A stretch of 64,000 bases of DNA. It comes from Alphaproteobacteria bacterium. Its GTDB lineage: Bacteria; Pseudomonadota; Alphaproteobacteria; UBA8366; Aestuariispiraceae. Location of the stretch: positions 186,001 through 250,000 of the forward strand of contig JANSXE010000004.1 in NCBI GenBank assembly GCA_024743195.1. The letters run 5' to 3'. A program made the position numbers and the translations under genes. Below, piece after piece: positions 42,046 through 50,743 of the stretch. Positions within the stretch are counted from its first letter, which is position 1. Every line of letters begins with the position of its first letter. The notes beneath the pieces are model-generated. The model was not told where the DNA came from. It made no database searches and saw only the letters and a program-made list of their open reading frames with translations.

Positions 42046-42849
42046 TCACGCGGCCTGCTGCGCCGTCGCGGGCTTGGCGCCGAGCGCGTCGAGATAGGCC
42101 TTCACCGCCCCCTCGAAGCCCATCCACAGCGCGTCCGCCGTGAAGGCGTGGCCGATGGAGACCTCGTCGAGGCGCGGCAGCGCGTTCAGCAGCGGGCCGA
42201 CATTCTCGGTCGTCAGGTCATGGCCGGCGTTGATCAGGAGGCCCGCCTTCACCGCGGCTTCGGCGGTCTGGACGTAGTGCGCCAGCACCTCCGCGCGCTG
42301 CAGCCTGTCGAAGGCGTGGGCGTAGGGGCCGGTGTAGAGTTCGATCCGCTCCGCGCCCAACTCGGCGGTCTTGGCCATCACGTCGGCCGCGCGGGCGGCG
42401 TCCGCTTCCGCATTCATGAAGAGGGAGACGCGCGCGCCCGCCTCATGCAGCGCGGCGATGCGCTCGGCCAACCGGATGGAGTCGGCGAAGACGTCCCAGC
42501 CATTGTCCGACGTCGCGGCGTCCGGACTGTCCGGCACCAGCGTCGCCTGATCCGGGCGCACGGCTGCGACGAGCTGCATGTAGTCGTCGAAGGGATTGCC
42601 CTCAATGTTGAACTCGACCCCGCGGCGGCGCCAGCCCTCGGCCTCCATCATCTCGGCAATGGCGTAGACGTCGGTCTTGCGGATGTGCCGCTCGTCCGGG
42701 CGCGGATGAACGGTCAGACCGTGCGCGCCGGCCTTCAGGATGGTGCGCCCGGCGGCGACCGGGTCGGGATAGCCGACGTCGCGCTGGTTGCGCAGCAGCG
42801 CCACCTTGTTCAGGTTCACCGAAAGCTTCGTCGCGCCGTAAGCCGTCAT
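42046..42849 (-). CDS. pdxJ: Pyridoxine 5'-phosphate synthase PdxJ
   Basis: A 267-residue TIM-barrel enzyme that condenses 1-deoxyxylulose 5-phosphate with aminoacetone phosphate in vitamin B6 synthesis. It begins KLSVNLNKVALLRNQRDVGY and has GAHGLTVHPRPDERHI, VEFNIEGNP, TLVPDSPDA, RIELYTGPYAHAF and LINAGHDLTTENVGPLL, matching the family including the catalytic His and Glu areas. I used the ATG at 42,849, which has GAAGG nine bases upstream; the frame can be extended three codons to a GTG. It points toward the glycan locus from the opposite strand and is not obviously tied to it, although the locus contains four PLP-dependent aminotransferase domains. Confidence 0.93.
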   Translation of the reverse strand: MTAYGATKLSVNLNKVALLRNQRDVGYPDPVAAGRTILKAGAHGLTVHPRPDERHIRKTDVYAIAEMMEAEGWRRRGVEFNIEGNPFDDYMQLVAAVRPDQATLVPDSPDAATSDNGWDVFADSIRLAERIAALHEAGARVSLFMNAEADAARAADVMAKTAELGAERIELYTGPYAHAFDRLQRAEVLAHYVQTAEAAVKAGLLINAGHDLTTENVGPLLNALPRLDEVSIGHAFTADALWMGFEGAVKAYLDALGAKPATAQQAA

Positions 42850-42980
42850 GATCCGCACCCTTCGGTCGAGAGACCCCGCCCCGACCTTTTCATATGATCA
42901 ATTGGCCCTAGAGATAGGTCCGTCTGCATGAAAAGGGTAGGGCCATTTAGCGGGAAAGGATTCGGGCCGCTGCGCGCGCC

Positions 42981-43733
42981 TCAGCGCTTCTCCAGCACCA
43001 CCAGCAGCCGCCAGGCGGCCCACATGCCGAGAAAGGGCAGCAACCGGTCCTCCAGGCGCAGCAGCGGCGCGACCCAAGCTTCCGGCAGCAGCGTCCAGCG
43101 CTTGAAGCCGCCGGTCAGCGGATAGGCGAAGAGGCTGAGCCAGCGCCGCTCCACCGTCTTGAGCGCCGGGACCCGGTCGCTCAGCGCGATCCGGTGCTCC
43201 TCCCGCTTGAACAGCAGGGTGGGGATCGCCTGGTTGCTCTCGAACGGGTCGTTGTCGTCCGCGTTCGCCGCCGGCGCCAGCGGGTCGGCCGCCATGTCGA
43301 CCGTCTCCTCATGCAAGAAATGGTAGAACAGCCAGGAGAGCGGCGTGATCCCCGGGTCCAGCAGGACGATCCGGCCGCCGGGCTTGAGGGCGCGCGCGGC
43401 CTCCTCGAAGAAGCGGCCCGGATCGCCCAGATGGTGCAGCACGTCGAGAAGCGCGATCCCGTCCAGGCTTTCGTCCGCGAACGGCAGCCGCTGGGCGTCG
43501 CCGACGACGTCGATCCAAGGGCTCTCCAGAATGTCCATCCGCAGGCGCGCGTCCAGCAGCCCCGTCGAATGGCCCGAGCCGGCGCCGATCTCAAGCCAGA
43601 CGCCGCCGTCGGGCAGCGCGTCCGTCATCCGGCGATAGTAGTCGGCGTAGACGGCCCGCAGCGCGGGCTTGCGCTCCCAGGCCGCGCGGCGGGCTGCGAG
43701 CCTCGGGTCGCCACCGTGCGCCAGCCCCGCCAT
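42981..43733 (-). CDS. Class I SAM-dependent methyltransferase
   Basis: A 250-residue Methyltransf_11-type protein. Motif I is VWLEIGAGSGHSTGLLDARL, followed by VVGDAQRLPFADESLDGIAL, LDVLHHLGDPGRFFEEAARA and LKPGGRIVLLDPG. The C-terminal region has hydrophobic, aromatic stretches (LFYHFLHEE, WAAWRLLVVLEKR) suggesting contact with membrane or lipid. The target is unknown. A 38-codon small frame ends 4 bases upstream of its start, so the two could be co-translated. Confidence 0.78.
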   Translation of the reverse strand: MAGLAHGGDPRLAARRAAWERKPALRAVYADYYRRMTDALPDGGVWLEIGAGSGHSTGLLDARLRMDILESPWIDVVGDAQRLPFADESLDGIALLDVLHHLGDPGRFFEEAARALKPGGRIVLLDPGITPLSWLFYHFLHEETVDMAADPLAPAANADDNDPFESNQAIPTLLFKREEHRIALSDRVPALKTVERRWLSLFAYPLTGGFKRWTLLPEAWVAPLLRLEDRLLPFLGMWAAWRLLVVLEKR

Positions 43734-43737
43734 GACC

Positions 43738-43854
43738 TCAGAGGGCCTTCAGCGCGCGCCCGGCGGCGATGCGGTTGGCGACCTCGCGGATCGCGGCTTC
43801 ATGCGGAGAGAGGTCGGGCGCGGCGTCGGCCGTCTCGATCGCCGGGTCGATCAT
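43738..43854 (-). CDS. Possible 38-residue small protein upstream of the methyltransferase
   Basis: This short frame runs from ATG at 43,854 to TGA, four bases before the methyltransferase ATG. It encodes an acidic-to-Ala-rich peptide with MIDPAIETADAAPDLSPHEA and a likely amphipathic helix REVANRIAAGRALKAL. I see no strong ribosome site, so expression is uncertain. It is included because of its spacing and protein-like composition. Confidence 0.3.
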   Translation of the reverse strand: MIDPAIETADAAPDLSPHEAAIREVANRIAAGRALKAL

Positions 43855-43915
43855 GCGCTGGGGCCGTGGCGGTTGTTTAAACGCGGGCGTGAATAGCCGC
43901 TCGCGGCGTCTGTCG

Positions 43916-43960
43916 CAAGCGATCCCGCCGCAAGCGATCCCGCCGCCAGCGATCCCGCCG
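43916..43960 (+). repeat. Three 15-base tandem repeats
   Basis: Units CAAGCGATCCCGCCG, CAAGCGATCCCGCCG and CCAGCGATCCCGCCG stand head to tail, just downstream (minus strand) of the small YjfB-like gene. They are non-coding in the annotation given here. Confidence 0.9.
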
Positions 43961-43968
43961 GGGTCGGC

Positions 43969-44160
43969 TCAGGTCAGCAGATTGACCACCTGGCCGCGAC
44001 CGCTGCTGCTGAGCGCCTGGGAGGAGGACTGAACGGCCTGCGTGACGAGTTGCAGAACCGCCTCGTCGGTGCGCTGCTGCTGCTTGATCGCCGCGATGGA
44101 GAAGTTCTGCCGCGTGACCGCGCTGGACAGCGCGACGCTGGCGCCGGCGAGTTCGGACAT
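43969..44160 (-). CDS. Small YjfB-like putative motility protein
   Basis: A 63-residue protein with ELAGASVALSSAVTRQNFSI then AAIKQQQRTDEAVLQLVTQA and a Ser-rich tail. Length and layout (short variable head, Ala/Gln-rich helix, ending VNLLT) resemble the YjfB family of putative motility proteins. A good ribosome site, GGAAGGAGGG, lies upstream of the ATG. If right, it ties the flagellar system to this region next to the Leg/Pse sugars, which in several bacteria decorate flagellin. The family assignment is from memory and not certain. Confidence 0.6.
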   Translation of the reverse strand: MSELAGASVALSSAVTRQNFSIAAIKQQQRTDEAVLQLVTQAVQSSSQALSSSGRGQVVNLLT

Positions 44161-44311
44161 GGCCGCCCTCCTTCCACGAGATCGGCCGGCGTTCTGCCGG
44201 CTTGAACGTCAACGTGCGCGGCGTCCGGCCGCCGCTGGGCCTTGCGCGGGCTTCTCCCGCACGGGCTCCACAATAGCGCGGCCGGTCGCTCGGGGCAAGC
44301 TGGGCGGCGCG

Positions 44312-44887
44312 CTACTGCACGTCCGCCATCACCCGCATGGTGACGATCTGGTCCGGATCGCGGACCATGCCGCTGCCCGGCGCGCCGCGCTTCAGGTCGT
44401 CGACCAGCTCCATGCCATCCACGACCTCGCCCCATACGGTGTACTGGCCGTCGAGATGGGGCGCGCGCTCGAACACGATGAAGAACTGGCTGTTGGCCGA
44501 ATTCGGATCCGGCGTGCGCGCCATCGAAACCGTGCCGCGCACATGCGAAGCGTCCGAGAACTCGGCCTGCAGGTCGGGATAGCTTGAGCCGCCGGTGCCG
44601 GCGCCGGTCGGGTCGCCGGTCTGCGCCATGAAGCCGTCGATCACCCGATGGAAGACGACGCCGTCATAGAAGCCTTCGCGCGCCAAGGTCTTGATCCGCT
44701 CGACATGGTTCGGCGCGAGGTCGGGGCGCATGGCGATGGTCACCGCGCCCGACTCAAGGGTCAGGATCAGCGTGTTCTCGGGATCCAGGCTCTGCGCGGC
44801 GGCGCCGTCGCCGCCGGCGGACAGGGTGAGGCCGAGGCCGAGGGCCAGCGCCAGGCGGCGCAGCGGGGAGCGCGGGGAAAAGGCCAT
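44312..44887 (-). CDS. Cyclophilin-type peptidyl-prolyl cis-trans isomerase, exported
   Basis: A 191-residue PPIase. The first ~32 residues form a signal peptide (LRRLALALGLGLTLSAGG, then AAAQS). The catalytic domain has FYDGVVFHRVIDGFMAQTGD with the active Arg, VSMARTPDPNSANSQFFIVF, and HLDGQYTVWGEVVDGME. It matches the short bacterial periplasmic cyclophilins (PpiA/B type). It probably aids folding of envelope proteins. It stands alone on the minus strand between a gap upstream and the small YjfB-like gene. Confidence 0.92.
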   Translation of the reverse strand: MAFSPRSPLRRLALALGLGLTLSAGGDGAAAQSLDPENTLILTLESGAVTIAMRPDLAPNHVERIKTLAREGFYDGVVFHRVIDGFMAQTGDPTGAGTGGSSYPDLQAEFSDASHVRGTVSMARTPDPNSANSQFFIVFERAPHLDGQYTVWGEVVDGMELVDDLKRGAPGSGMVRDPDQIVTMRVMADVQ

Positions 44888-45022
44888 GATCGTTTCTCTC
44901 CGACGGGTTGCGGGTCCAGCGTTGCGTTTTTGGGTTTAGACGCGCGCGCCCTTCCGGTAAACCCTGGGCATGCAGGGATTATGTCGGTCACTCGGAAAGG
45001 CGAAGGGACGAGAGGGTCGATC

Positions 45023-45679
45023 ATGGGGTGGGGACTTCGTGGGTCGGCCGGGGCGCTGAGACGCGCGGCGGCGGTCGCGTCGCTCGCGGCGGCGATGGCG
45101 ATCGGATGGGTCGCGCCGCCGGCGCTCGCCAACCCGGTGCCGGTGGACGGGAAGGATCCGAAGGACGGCGCGACCCTGACGGGCTTTCGGGTGCAGTCCG
45201 CGGACGGCGGGGCCTTTCTCTATTTCCTGTGCGACGAGGGCGAGGAGAATCCGCGTCTCTGGTTCAGCCACGGCCACACGCTGGGCGAGGCGACGCAGCC
45301 CTTCCGGATCGCCTATTCGATCGACGGCGGTCCGCTGCAGCAGCATTGGTTCTTCGTGCTGCCGAACCTGAAGTCCGCCGCCTTCTTCCCGCGCTACAAT
45401 CAGATGTACGAGGCCCGCTTCGGCGAGACGCCGGAGATGTTCGACAAACAGGCCGGCGCGGTCAGCCAAGCCTATGTCGATTGGTACGACAACATCTACA
45501 ATTCCATCGTCGCCGATTTCGGATTCGGCGGCGATGCGGGGCTCGTGAAGATCGTCGACGGCGCCGGGACGGAGTACGAATACCTTTTCAACCTTATCCC
45601 GCTGCGCGATTTCATGGTGCGCCTGAGGAGTTGCTACGAGCCGCCGGTGAACTACACGCCGGTCACCCCGTCGGGGTAG
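45023..45679 (+). CDS. Hypothetical exported protein
   Basis: A 218-residue secreted protein of unknown family. The signal peptide is RRAAAVASLAAAMAIGWVAP with likely cleavage after PALA. The mature part has Trp/Phe-rich segments (RLWFSHGHTLGEATQPFRIA, HWFFVLPNLKSAAFFP) and two Cys (FLCDEGEE and RSCYEPP) that could form a disulfide. No enzyme motif is visible. The ATG at 45,023 has AGAGGG upstream. It lies 38 bases before the L,D-transpeptidase gene, so a joint envelope role is possible. Confidence 0.65.
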   Translation: MGWGLRGSAGALRRAAAVASLAAAMAIGWVAPPALANPVPVDGKDPKDGATLTGFRVQSADGGAFLYFLCDEGEENPRLWFSHGHTLGEATQPFRIAYSIDGGPLQQHWFFVLPNLKSAAFFPRYNQMYEARFGETPEMFDKQAGAVSQAYVDWYDNIYNSIVADFGFGGDAGLVKIVDGAGTEYEYLFNLIPLRDFMVRLRSCYEPPVNYTPVTPSG

Positions 45680-45717
45680 GACGCCGAGGCGACCGAGGCG
45701 GCCGCGCGACCGAAAGG

Positions 45718-47448
45718 ATGCTCGACCTGGACGGACGGATCTGGCGGCGCGTGTTTGCTGGGCTCCTCTGCGCGGCGCTGCTCGGCTGTGCGCCGCGAAT
45801 CGCGCCCGATGGGAACCGGTCGGCGGAAGCCGAGCCGGCGCCCGCGGCGGCGCGCGCCGCCGGCAACGGCGAAGCGCTTGCCTTGCTGCTGCGCCGGGAA
45901 GCGGCCCGAACGGGGTTCGGGCCCGCCCCCGCATCCACGGCTGTAGGCCCGCCGCCGGGCCGACAGCCGCTGGTCGAGGCTCTCTTCGCGGCCTATGAGG
46001 CGCGCGATTGGCGTTCCGTCTGGTTTCCGGGCGGCGGCGCACCTCAGGCGGTTCGCCTCGCAAGCGCGGCCGCGATGGTTGAGCGGGCGGCCGATCACGG
46101 CCTGGATCCGGCGGACTATCGGCTGCCGGCGCCCGCTTCCGACATCGCGAAGATCGCCCGCAACGCCGCCCCGGGGACGCTCGCCGCGCTCGAAATCGCG
46201 GCGATGTCGGCCGTCCTCGCCTTTGCGCATGACGCGGCGGTGGGTTGGCGCGCGGCGCGCCTCACGGACCCCAATGTCTTCGCCGAGCTGGAGCCGTTCG
46301 ACGCCCAGGCCGTGATCCGTCGGTTGGCCGACCCCGCCCGTGATCCGGCGGACACGCTGCGGGCGCTCTTCCCTGACCACGCCCCCTACCGCGCGCTCCA
46401 GGCGGCGCTCGCGGCCTATCGGGCGCGCGCCGCGCACCCGGAGCCGCCGGCCGTTCCGGAGGGGCCGTCGCTTCGGCTCGGCGCCCGCGACGGCCGGGTT
46501 GCGGCGCTGCGGGCGCGGCTGGCCTATTTCGGCGATCTGGCGCCGCAGTCGGGCGACGCCGCGCGCTTCGATCCTGAAGTGGATCGCGCGGTCCGAAGGC
46601 ATCAGGAGCGCCACGGCCTCGAGCCGGACGGCGTGGTCGGCCCGCAGACGCTGGCGGCGCTTAACGTTCCGATCGCCGCGCGGCTGCAGCAGCTGCGCCT
46701 CAATCTGGAGCGCTGGCGCTGGCTGCCCCACGATCTGGGCGCGGCCTACGTGTTGGCCAATATCGCAGCGTTCGAGGTCCGGATCGTCGAGGAGGGCGCC
46801 GTTCTCGACCGGATCCGCGCGGTCGTCGGCAAGCCCTTCCGGATGACGCCTGTTTTCTCGGACGCGATAACCTATGTCGAGGTCAATCCGACCTGGACCG
46901 TGCCGCCGCGCATCGCCGGCCAGGACCTGTTGCCGAAGATTCGCGACAATCCGACCTTTCTGGCGGACGAGGGATACGAGCTGTTCGACGGCTGGGGCCC
47001 GGACGCCGCGCGGCTCGATCCGTCGAGCGTCGATTGGGCGTCGGTGTCGCCCGACGCCTTTCCCTACAAGCTGCGCCAGCGGCCGGGACCGTCGAACGCC
47101 CTTGGGCGGGTGAAGATCATGTTCCCGAACCGGTTCGACGTTTATCTGCACGACAGTCCGGCCCGGGCCCTTTTCGAGCGCCGGGTCCGCGCCTTCTCCT
47201 CCGGCTGCATCCGCCTGGAGCGGCCGTTCGATCTCGTCGACTGGCTGATGCGTCGAACCGGGGGGCCGGAGCGCGCGGAGATCGAGGCGATCCGCGCGGC
47301 CGGGGAAACGCGCGTCGTGCCGCTCAGGTCGGACGTGCCGGTTCATCTGATCTACGCCGCCGCTTGGGCGGAGCCGGACGGAACGGTGCAGTTCCGCAGC
47401 GACGTCTATGGGCGCGACGCCTTGCTGCAGGCGGCGCTCGTCCGGTGA
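45718..47448 (+). CDS. L,D-transpeptidase, YcbB/LdtD type
   Basis: A 576-residue murein-modifying enzyme. Residues 1-25 form a signal sequence ending in the lipobox-like LLGCA, so it may be a lipoprotein. A peptidoglycan-binding repeat (LAYFGDLAPQSGDAARFDPE then VDRAVRRHQERHGLEPDGVV) lies at about 275-320. The YkuD catalytic domain has the YcbB-type capping insert and the motif YLHDSPARALFERRVRAFSS continuing SGCIRLE, with the nucleophile Cys at about 500. It cross-links 3-3 peptides or attaches proteins to peptidoglycan. It is followed by a DUF882 peptidase gene, another peptidoglycan enzyme. Confidence 0.92.
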   Translation: MLDLDGRIWRRVFAGLLCAALLGCAPRIAPDGNRSAEAEPAPAAARAAGNGEALALLLRREAARTGFGPAPASTAVGPPPGRQPLVEALFAAYEARDWRSVWFPGGGAPQAVRLASAAAMVERAADHGLDPADYRLPAPASDIAKIARNAAPGTLAALEIAAMSAVLAFAHDAAVGWRAARLTDPNVFAELEPFDAQAVIRRLADPARDPADTLRALFPDHAPYRALQAALAAYRARAAHPEPPAVPEGPSLRLGARDGRVAALRARLAYFGDLAPQSGDAARFDPEVDRAVRRHQERHGLEPDGVVGPQTLAALNVPIAARLQQLRLNLERWRWLPHDLGAAYVLANIAAFEVRIVEEGAVLDRIRAVVGKPFRMTPVFSDAITYVEVNPTWTVPPRIAGQDLLPKIRDNPTFLADEGYELFDGWGPDAARLDPSSVDWASVSPDAFPYKLRQRPGPSNALGRVKIMFPNRFDVYLHDSPARALFERRVRAFSSGCIRLERPFDLVDWLMRRTGGPERAEIEAIRAAGETRVVPLRSDVPVHLIYAAAWAEPDGTVQFRSDVYGRDALLQAALVR

Positions 47449-47591
47449 GCACGGCCCCGCCGCGCGGACATGGGCCGCGGTTAACCATTGGGGTCATTCC
47501 GTGGCCGCGGGCGCTTATCGATTGACGAAGGGGCGAGGTTCGCGGCTTTCTAGCGGAACAGTCCGTCTCACAGTGCGCATGGACCTTCGGC

Positions 47592-48191
47592 ATGGCCAAT
47601 CCCCACGATCCGAACGCCCCGCAGCTTTTGCCTCAATCCCCTCCATCCGTCCGCCGCCGCAGCGTCCTCGCCGGCCTGGGCGGTCTTGTCGCGGCGGCCG
47701 CCGTTCCGCTCGCCGGCCCCTCCGCCGCCCGGGCGGCTGCGCCGCCGGCCGCACGCAGCCTCGCCCTTGAGAATCTCCATACCGGCGAGGTCTGTCGGGT
47801 GGTGTTCGAAGAGCAGGGCGTCCTCGACCCCGCGGCGCTGGCGGAGATCGCGCGCGTCCTGCGCGACCATCGGACCGGCGAGGTGGCGGAGATCGAACCG
47901 GATCTGTTGATCCTGCTCTCCGACCTGCGCCATCGGCTGGGCTCGACGAAGGCGGTGCAGGTGATCTCCGGCTATCGCTCGCCAAAGACCAACGCCATGC
48001 TGGCCAAGAAGAGCGACGGGGTTGCTCGGAAGAGCTTCCACATGCGCGGCATGGCGATCGACTGCGCGCTGCCGGACGCGCCCTTGCGCGCGCTGCATCG
48101 CGCGGCGCTGGAGGCGCGGCGCGGCGGCGTCGGGCTCTACGCCAAGTCCGGCTTCGTGCATCTCGATGTCGGTCCGCCGCGCAGTTGGTGA
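47592..48191 (+). CDS. DUF882 / YcbK-type M15 peptidase, Tat-exported
   Basis: A 199-residue protein with a twin-arginine signal (VRRRSVLAGLGGLVAAAAVP). The folded part shows RSLALENLHTGEVCRVVF, VISGYRSPKTNAML, then SFHMRGMAIDCALPD and VGLYAKSGFVHLDVGPPRSW, carrying the zinc ligands (H-x6-D and the later His) of the YcbK/M15 group. It probably trims peptidoglycan peptides. In E. coli ycbK lies beside ycbB, and the same order is seen here, which supports both calls. Confidence 0.9.
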   Translation: MANPHDPNAPQLLPQSPPSVRRRSVLAGLGGLVAAAAVPLAGPSAARAAAPPAARSLALENLHTGEVCRVVFEEQGVLDPAALAEIARVLRDHRTGEVAEIEPDLLILLSDLRHRLGSTKAVQVISGYRSPKTNAMLAKKSDGVARKSFHMRGMAIDCALPDAPLRALHRAALEARRGGVGLYAKSGFVHLDVGPPRSW

Positions 48192-48261
48192 CCGCCACGA
48201 GGAAGCCGCCGATCCCGCCGCCCGGCTGATCCGGTCGCATGGCGGGGCCGTATCATAGATC

Positions 48262-49140
48262 GTGAGAGCGCCCCGCCCCCGCCTGTCCCGACTGATCGCC
48301 GCACCGCTCGCGCTCGTGAGCGCGGGGTTGGCGCTTGCGGCCTGTTCGCCGCTCAGGGCGCTCGACGCCCTCGTGCCGGAGGACGGCTATCGCTTGGTCC
48401 CCAACGTCGCCTACGGGGATCACCCGCGCATGCGCTTCGACCTCTACCTGCCGGAAGAGGGGACCGTCGCCGCGCCGCCGGTCCTGTTCTTCCACGGCGG
48501 GTCCTGGCGCAGCGGCGGTAAGGACGGCTATCGCTTCGTCGGCCACGCCTTCGCCAGCCGGGGCGTCGCGGTCGCGATCGTCGAGTACCGGCTCTATCCC
48601 GACATCCGCTACCCGACCTTCGCGGAAGACGCAGCCGCGGCCGCGCGTCGGCTTCTCGAGTTGGCGCCGGAGCACGGGCTTCCCGAGCGCGTCGTGGCGA
48701 TGGGCCACAGCGCGGGCGCGCACACGGCGGCCGCGCTGATGTTGGAGCCGCACTATCTCGACGGGGCCGGGGTGGACCCGGACCTTCGCGCGGGCCTGAT
48801 CTCGATCTCCGGCCCGGTCTATATCGATCCCCAGGAGTACGAGATCACGCGCGCCGTCTTCGCGCCCGTCGCCGACCAGCCGGAGCGCGGGCGTCCCGCG
48901 CTGCATGTCAGCGCCGACGACCCGCCGAGCTTCATCATCCACGGAGCCGCCGACAGCACCGTCTATCCGATCAACAGCGAGAAGCTGGCCGCAGCGCTCG
49001 GAGCGGCGGGCGTCCCGGCTCAGCTCGAATTGCGCGCGGAGGAAGGGCATATCGCGCCGCTCCTGGCGCTGGCGCATCCGTTCGAGGAAACCGAGAACCC
49101 GCTGGCCGCACGGCTCGCGGAGTGGGTGCGGGGACTGTAG
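48262..49140 (+). CDS. Lipoprotein alpha/beta-hydrolase (carboxylesterase-like)
   Basis: A 292-residue esterase. The N terminus is an Arg-rich signal followed by LALVSAGLALAACSPL, a lipobox-like end. The oxyanion motif is VLFFHGGSWRSGGKDGYRFV, the nucleophile elbow VVAMGHSAGAHTAAALML, and the acid/His region FIIHGAADSTVYPIN then EEGHIAPLLALAHP. It resembles acetylxylan esterase or kynurenine-formamidase-like enzymes. The start is GTG at 48,262; no ATG gives a better signal peptide. Substrate unknown. Confidence 0.82.
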   Translation: MRAPRPRLSRLIAAPLALVSAGLALAACSPLRALDALVPEDGYRLVPNVAYGDHPRMRFDLYLPEEGTVAAPPVLFFHGGSWRSGGKDGYRFVGHAFASRGVAVAIVEYRLYPDIRYPTFAEDAAAAARRLLELAPEHGLPERVVAMGHSAGAHTAAALMLEPHYLDGAGVDPDLRAGLISISGPVYIDPQEYEITRAVFAPVADQPERGRPALHVSADDPPSFIIHGAADSTVYPINSEKLAAALGAAGVPAQLELRAEEGHIAPLLALAHPFEETENPLAARLAEWVRGL

Positions 49141-49306
49141 CGGCCGTCCTGCGGACCTCCGCGTCGACGCAACCCCCGAGCGCGCCGCAGACCGCGCCGG
49201 CGCGAACGCCGAAGCGGACGGTTCGGAAAGAATGCCCAGGGTCCCGCGGATCTCGGTTCCCGTCGACTGAGGGCGCGGCTGGGTCCGCGCAAGCTCCTCG
49301 GCGTCA

Positions 49307-49337
49307 CCCCGGCCGACGCGATAGCGTCGAGCCGGGG
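49307..49337. repeat. Palindromic element (REP-like)
   Basis: CCCCGGC and CGACGC pair with GCGTCG and GCCGGGG around a short GATA loop. It can fold into a stable hairpin and belongs with the neighbouring repeats. Confidence 0.7.
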
Positions 49338-49386
49338 TCCAGAGCGGCGCAGACTTCCACTACAGCCCAGCCTGAAGACACAGTTG

Positions 49387-49418
49387 CCGGATCGCCCTGA
49401 CGGCCGTCCGGGACGACG
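49387..49418 (+). repeat. Repeat half A, 32 bases, inverted copy at 62,110-62,141
   Basis: Every base matches the reverse complement of 62,110-62,141. It contains CGGCCG and the arms CCGGATCGCCC and CGGACG-like halves. It is part of a composite intergenic element with half B, which begins 25 bases after it. Confidence 0.88.
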
Positions 49419-49442
49419 GGCGCAGCCGCACAACCGCCGTCA

Positions 49443-49472
49443 TCCCGGCCGGAGCGAAGCGGAGAGCCGGGA
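49443..49472. repeat. Repeat half B, palindrome, inverted copy at 62,184-62,214
   Basis: TCCCGGC pairs with GCCGGGA around an inner CGGAGCGAAGCGG. The same element, with a one-base longer loop, recurs in opposite orientation near 62.2 kb. Confidence 0.85.
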
Positions 49473-49633
49473 GCCAGAGCGGGTCGCTCGGGCTCGCGCT
49501 TGCCGCCCCTTGGTCCGGGATCGGCTTGGCGGCCGTCCGGTACGACGCGGCGACCGCAGAAATCGCCAACGCGATGCGTCTGACCCGCCCCGCCCCGCGC
49601 CGGAACCGAGGCGGGCCTCGTTACCAGGCGGCC

Positions 49634-50602
49634 TCACGCCTCCGGCGAGCGGTCCTGGCGCGGCGAGGCGCCGAAGAACTCGCGATAGCATTTCGCGAAG
49701 TGCGAGGCGGAGACGAAGCCGCAGGCCAACGCCACCTCCAGAACCGACAGGGTCGTCTGGCGCAGCAGGATGCGCGCGCGCTGCATGCGCAGCGCGAAAT
49801 AGTATTTGCGCGGCGTGGCGTTGAGGTACTTGCGGAACAACCGCTCGAGCTGCCGGGTCGACAGGCCGACGGCTTCCGCGATCTCCTCCCGGTCGACCGG
49901 GGCCTCCAGGTTCTCCTCCATCTTCTCGATCGCGGCGAGCAGCTTCGGATGGCTGACGCCCACGCGGAAACGCAGGGCCATGCGCTGATGTTCGCTCTGC
50001 TCGCGGATCTGCTTGTGGATGAACCATTCGGAGACGGCGGCGGCGAGGTCGTGGCCGTGCTGCGCGCTGATCATGTGCAGCATCAGGTCGATCGCCGCCG
50101 TGCCGCCGGAGCAGGTGAAGATCGGCCCGTCGATCTCGAACAGCTCGTCCGTCACGTCGAGATGCGGGTAGTCCTCCCGGAATCCGTCCATGTACTCCCA
50201 GTGGATGGTGCAGGTCCGGTGGTCCAGCAACCCCGCGTGCGCGAGCACGTAGGGCGCCGTGGAAACCGCTCCCAGATAGGCGCCCATGCGCGCGATGCGC
50301 CGCAGATAGCTGATGATGCGGGCGTCCTTCACCCGCTCGGTGCCCGCCCCGCCGATCGCGATCACCGCGTCGTAATGGGGCTGGTCGCCAAGCGCCCGGT
50401 CCGGCATCACGGCGATCCCGTTGGAGGCGACGACCGGCGCCATGTCCGCCGACAGAAGCGTCCAGCGATAGAGCTCCCGTCCGGACAGCGTATTCGCCGC
50501 GCGCAACGGTTCGATCGCCGAGGAGAAGGCCATCAGCGAGAAATTGGGCAGCATCAGATAGCCGAAATGCTGCGGCAGCTTGTCGGGGGGTCCCTGGAAC
50601 AT
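49634..50602 (-). CDS. GlxA-family transcriptional regulator (DJ-1/PfpI-like + AraC HTH)
   Basis: A 322-residue regulator. Residues 1 to about 190 form the class I amidotransferase-like DJ-1/PfpI sensor domain, with HFGYLMLPNFSLMAFSSAIE and then VIAIGGAGTERV. The C-terminal ~110 residues carry two AraC helix-turn-helices: REEIAEAVGLSTRQLERLFR and LSVLEVALACGFVSASHFAK. This architecture matches GbdR/CdhR-type controllers of choline, glycine betaine and carnitine breakdown. It lies beside an MttB homologue transcribed in the same direction, so betaine-like compounds could be its signal, as inference. Confidence 0.9.
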   Translation of the reverse strand: MFQGPPDKLPQHFGYLMLPNFSLMAFSSAIEPLRAANTLSGRELYRWTLLSADMAPVVASNGIAVMPDRALGDQPHYDAVIAIGGAGTERVKDARIISYLRRIARMGAYLGAVSTAPYVLAHAGLLDHRTCTIHWEYMDGFREDYPHLDVTDELFEIDGPIFTCSGGTAAIDLMLHMISAQHGHDLAAAVSEWFIHKQIREQSEHQRMALRFRVGVSHPKLLAAIEKMEENLEAPVDREEIAEAVGLSTRQLERLFRKYLNATPRKYYFALRMQRARILLRQTTLSVLEVALACGFVSASHFAKCYREFFGASPRQDRSPEA

Positions 50603-50743
50603 GCGCGTTGCGTCGCCGCCGGCCTCATGGTCGCGATCCCGTTCAGGGCCGTCGGCCCGTGTCGGAATCTGAACAGTCGGCGCAGCTTACACGAAACCGC
50701 CCGGCTGGAAAGATCGCATTTGACGCATGGTTTTAGGGGCGCG

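Larger units (their letters stand above)
49141..49633. other. 493-base gap rich in palindromic repeats
   Basis: No gene is supported here. It holds at least three palindromic elements (49,307-49,337, 49,387-49,418 and 49,443-49,472), two of which recur in inverted orientation near 62.1-62.2 kb. Short open frames are present but look like chance in G+C-rich DNA. It separates the convergent esterase and GlxA-regulator genes, so some hairpins may also stop transcription. Confidence 0.7.

Noticed and set aside
42880-42910. Promoter for pdxJ in the AT-rich CATATGATCAATTG stretch
   Set aside because: Boxes on the minus strand do not show acceptable -35/-10 spacing.
49141-49633. CRISPR array or IS element in the repeat-rich gap
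   Set aside because: The repeats are palindromic, irregularly spaced and few, and no transposase or cas gene is present.
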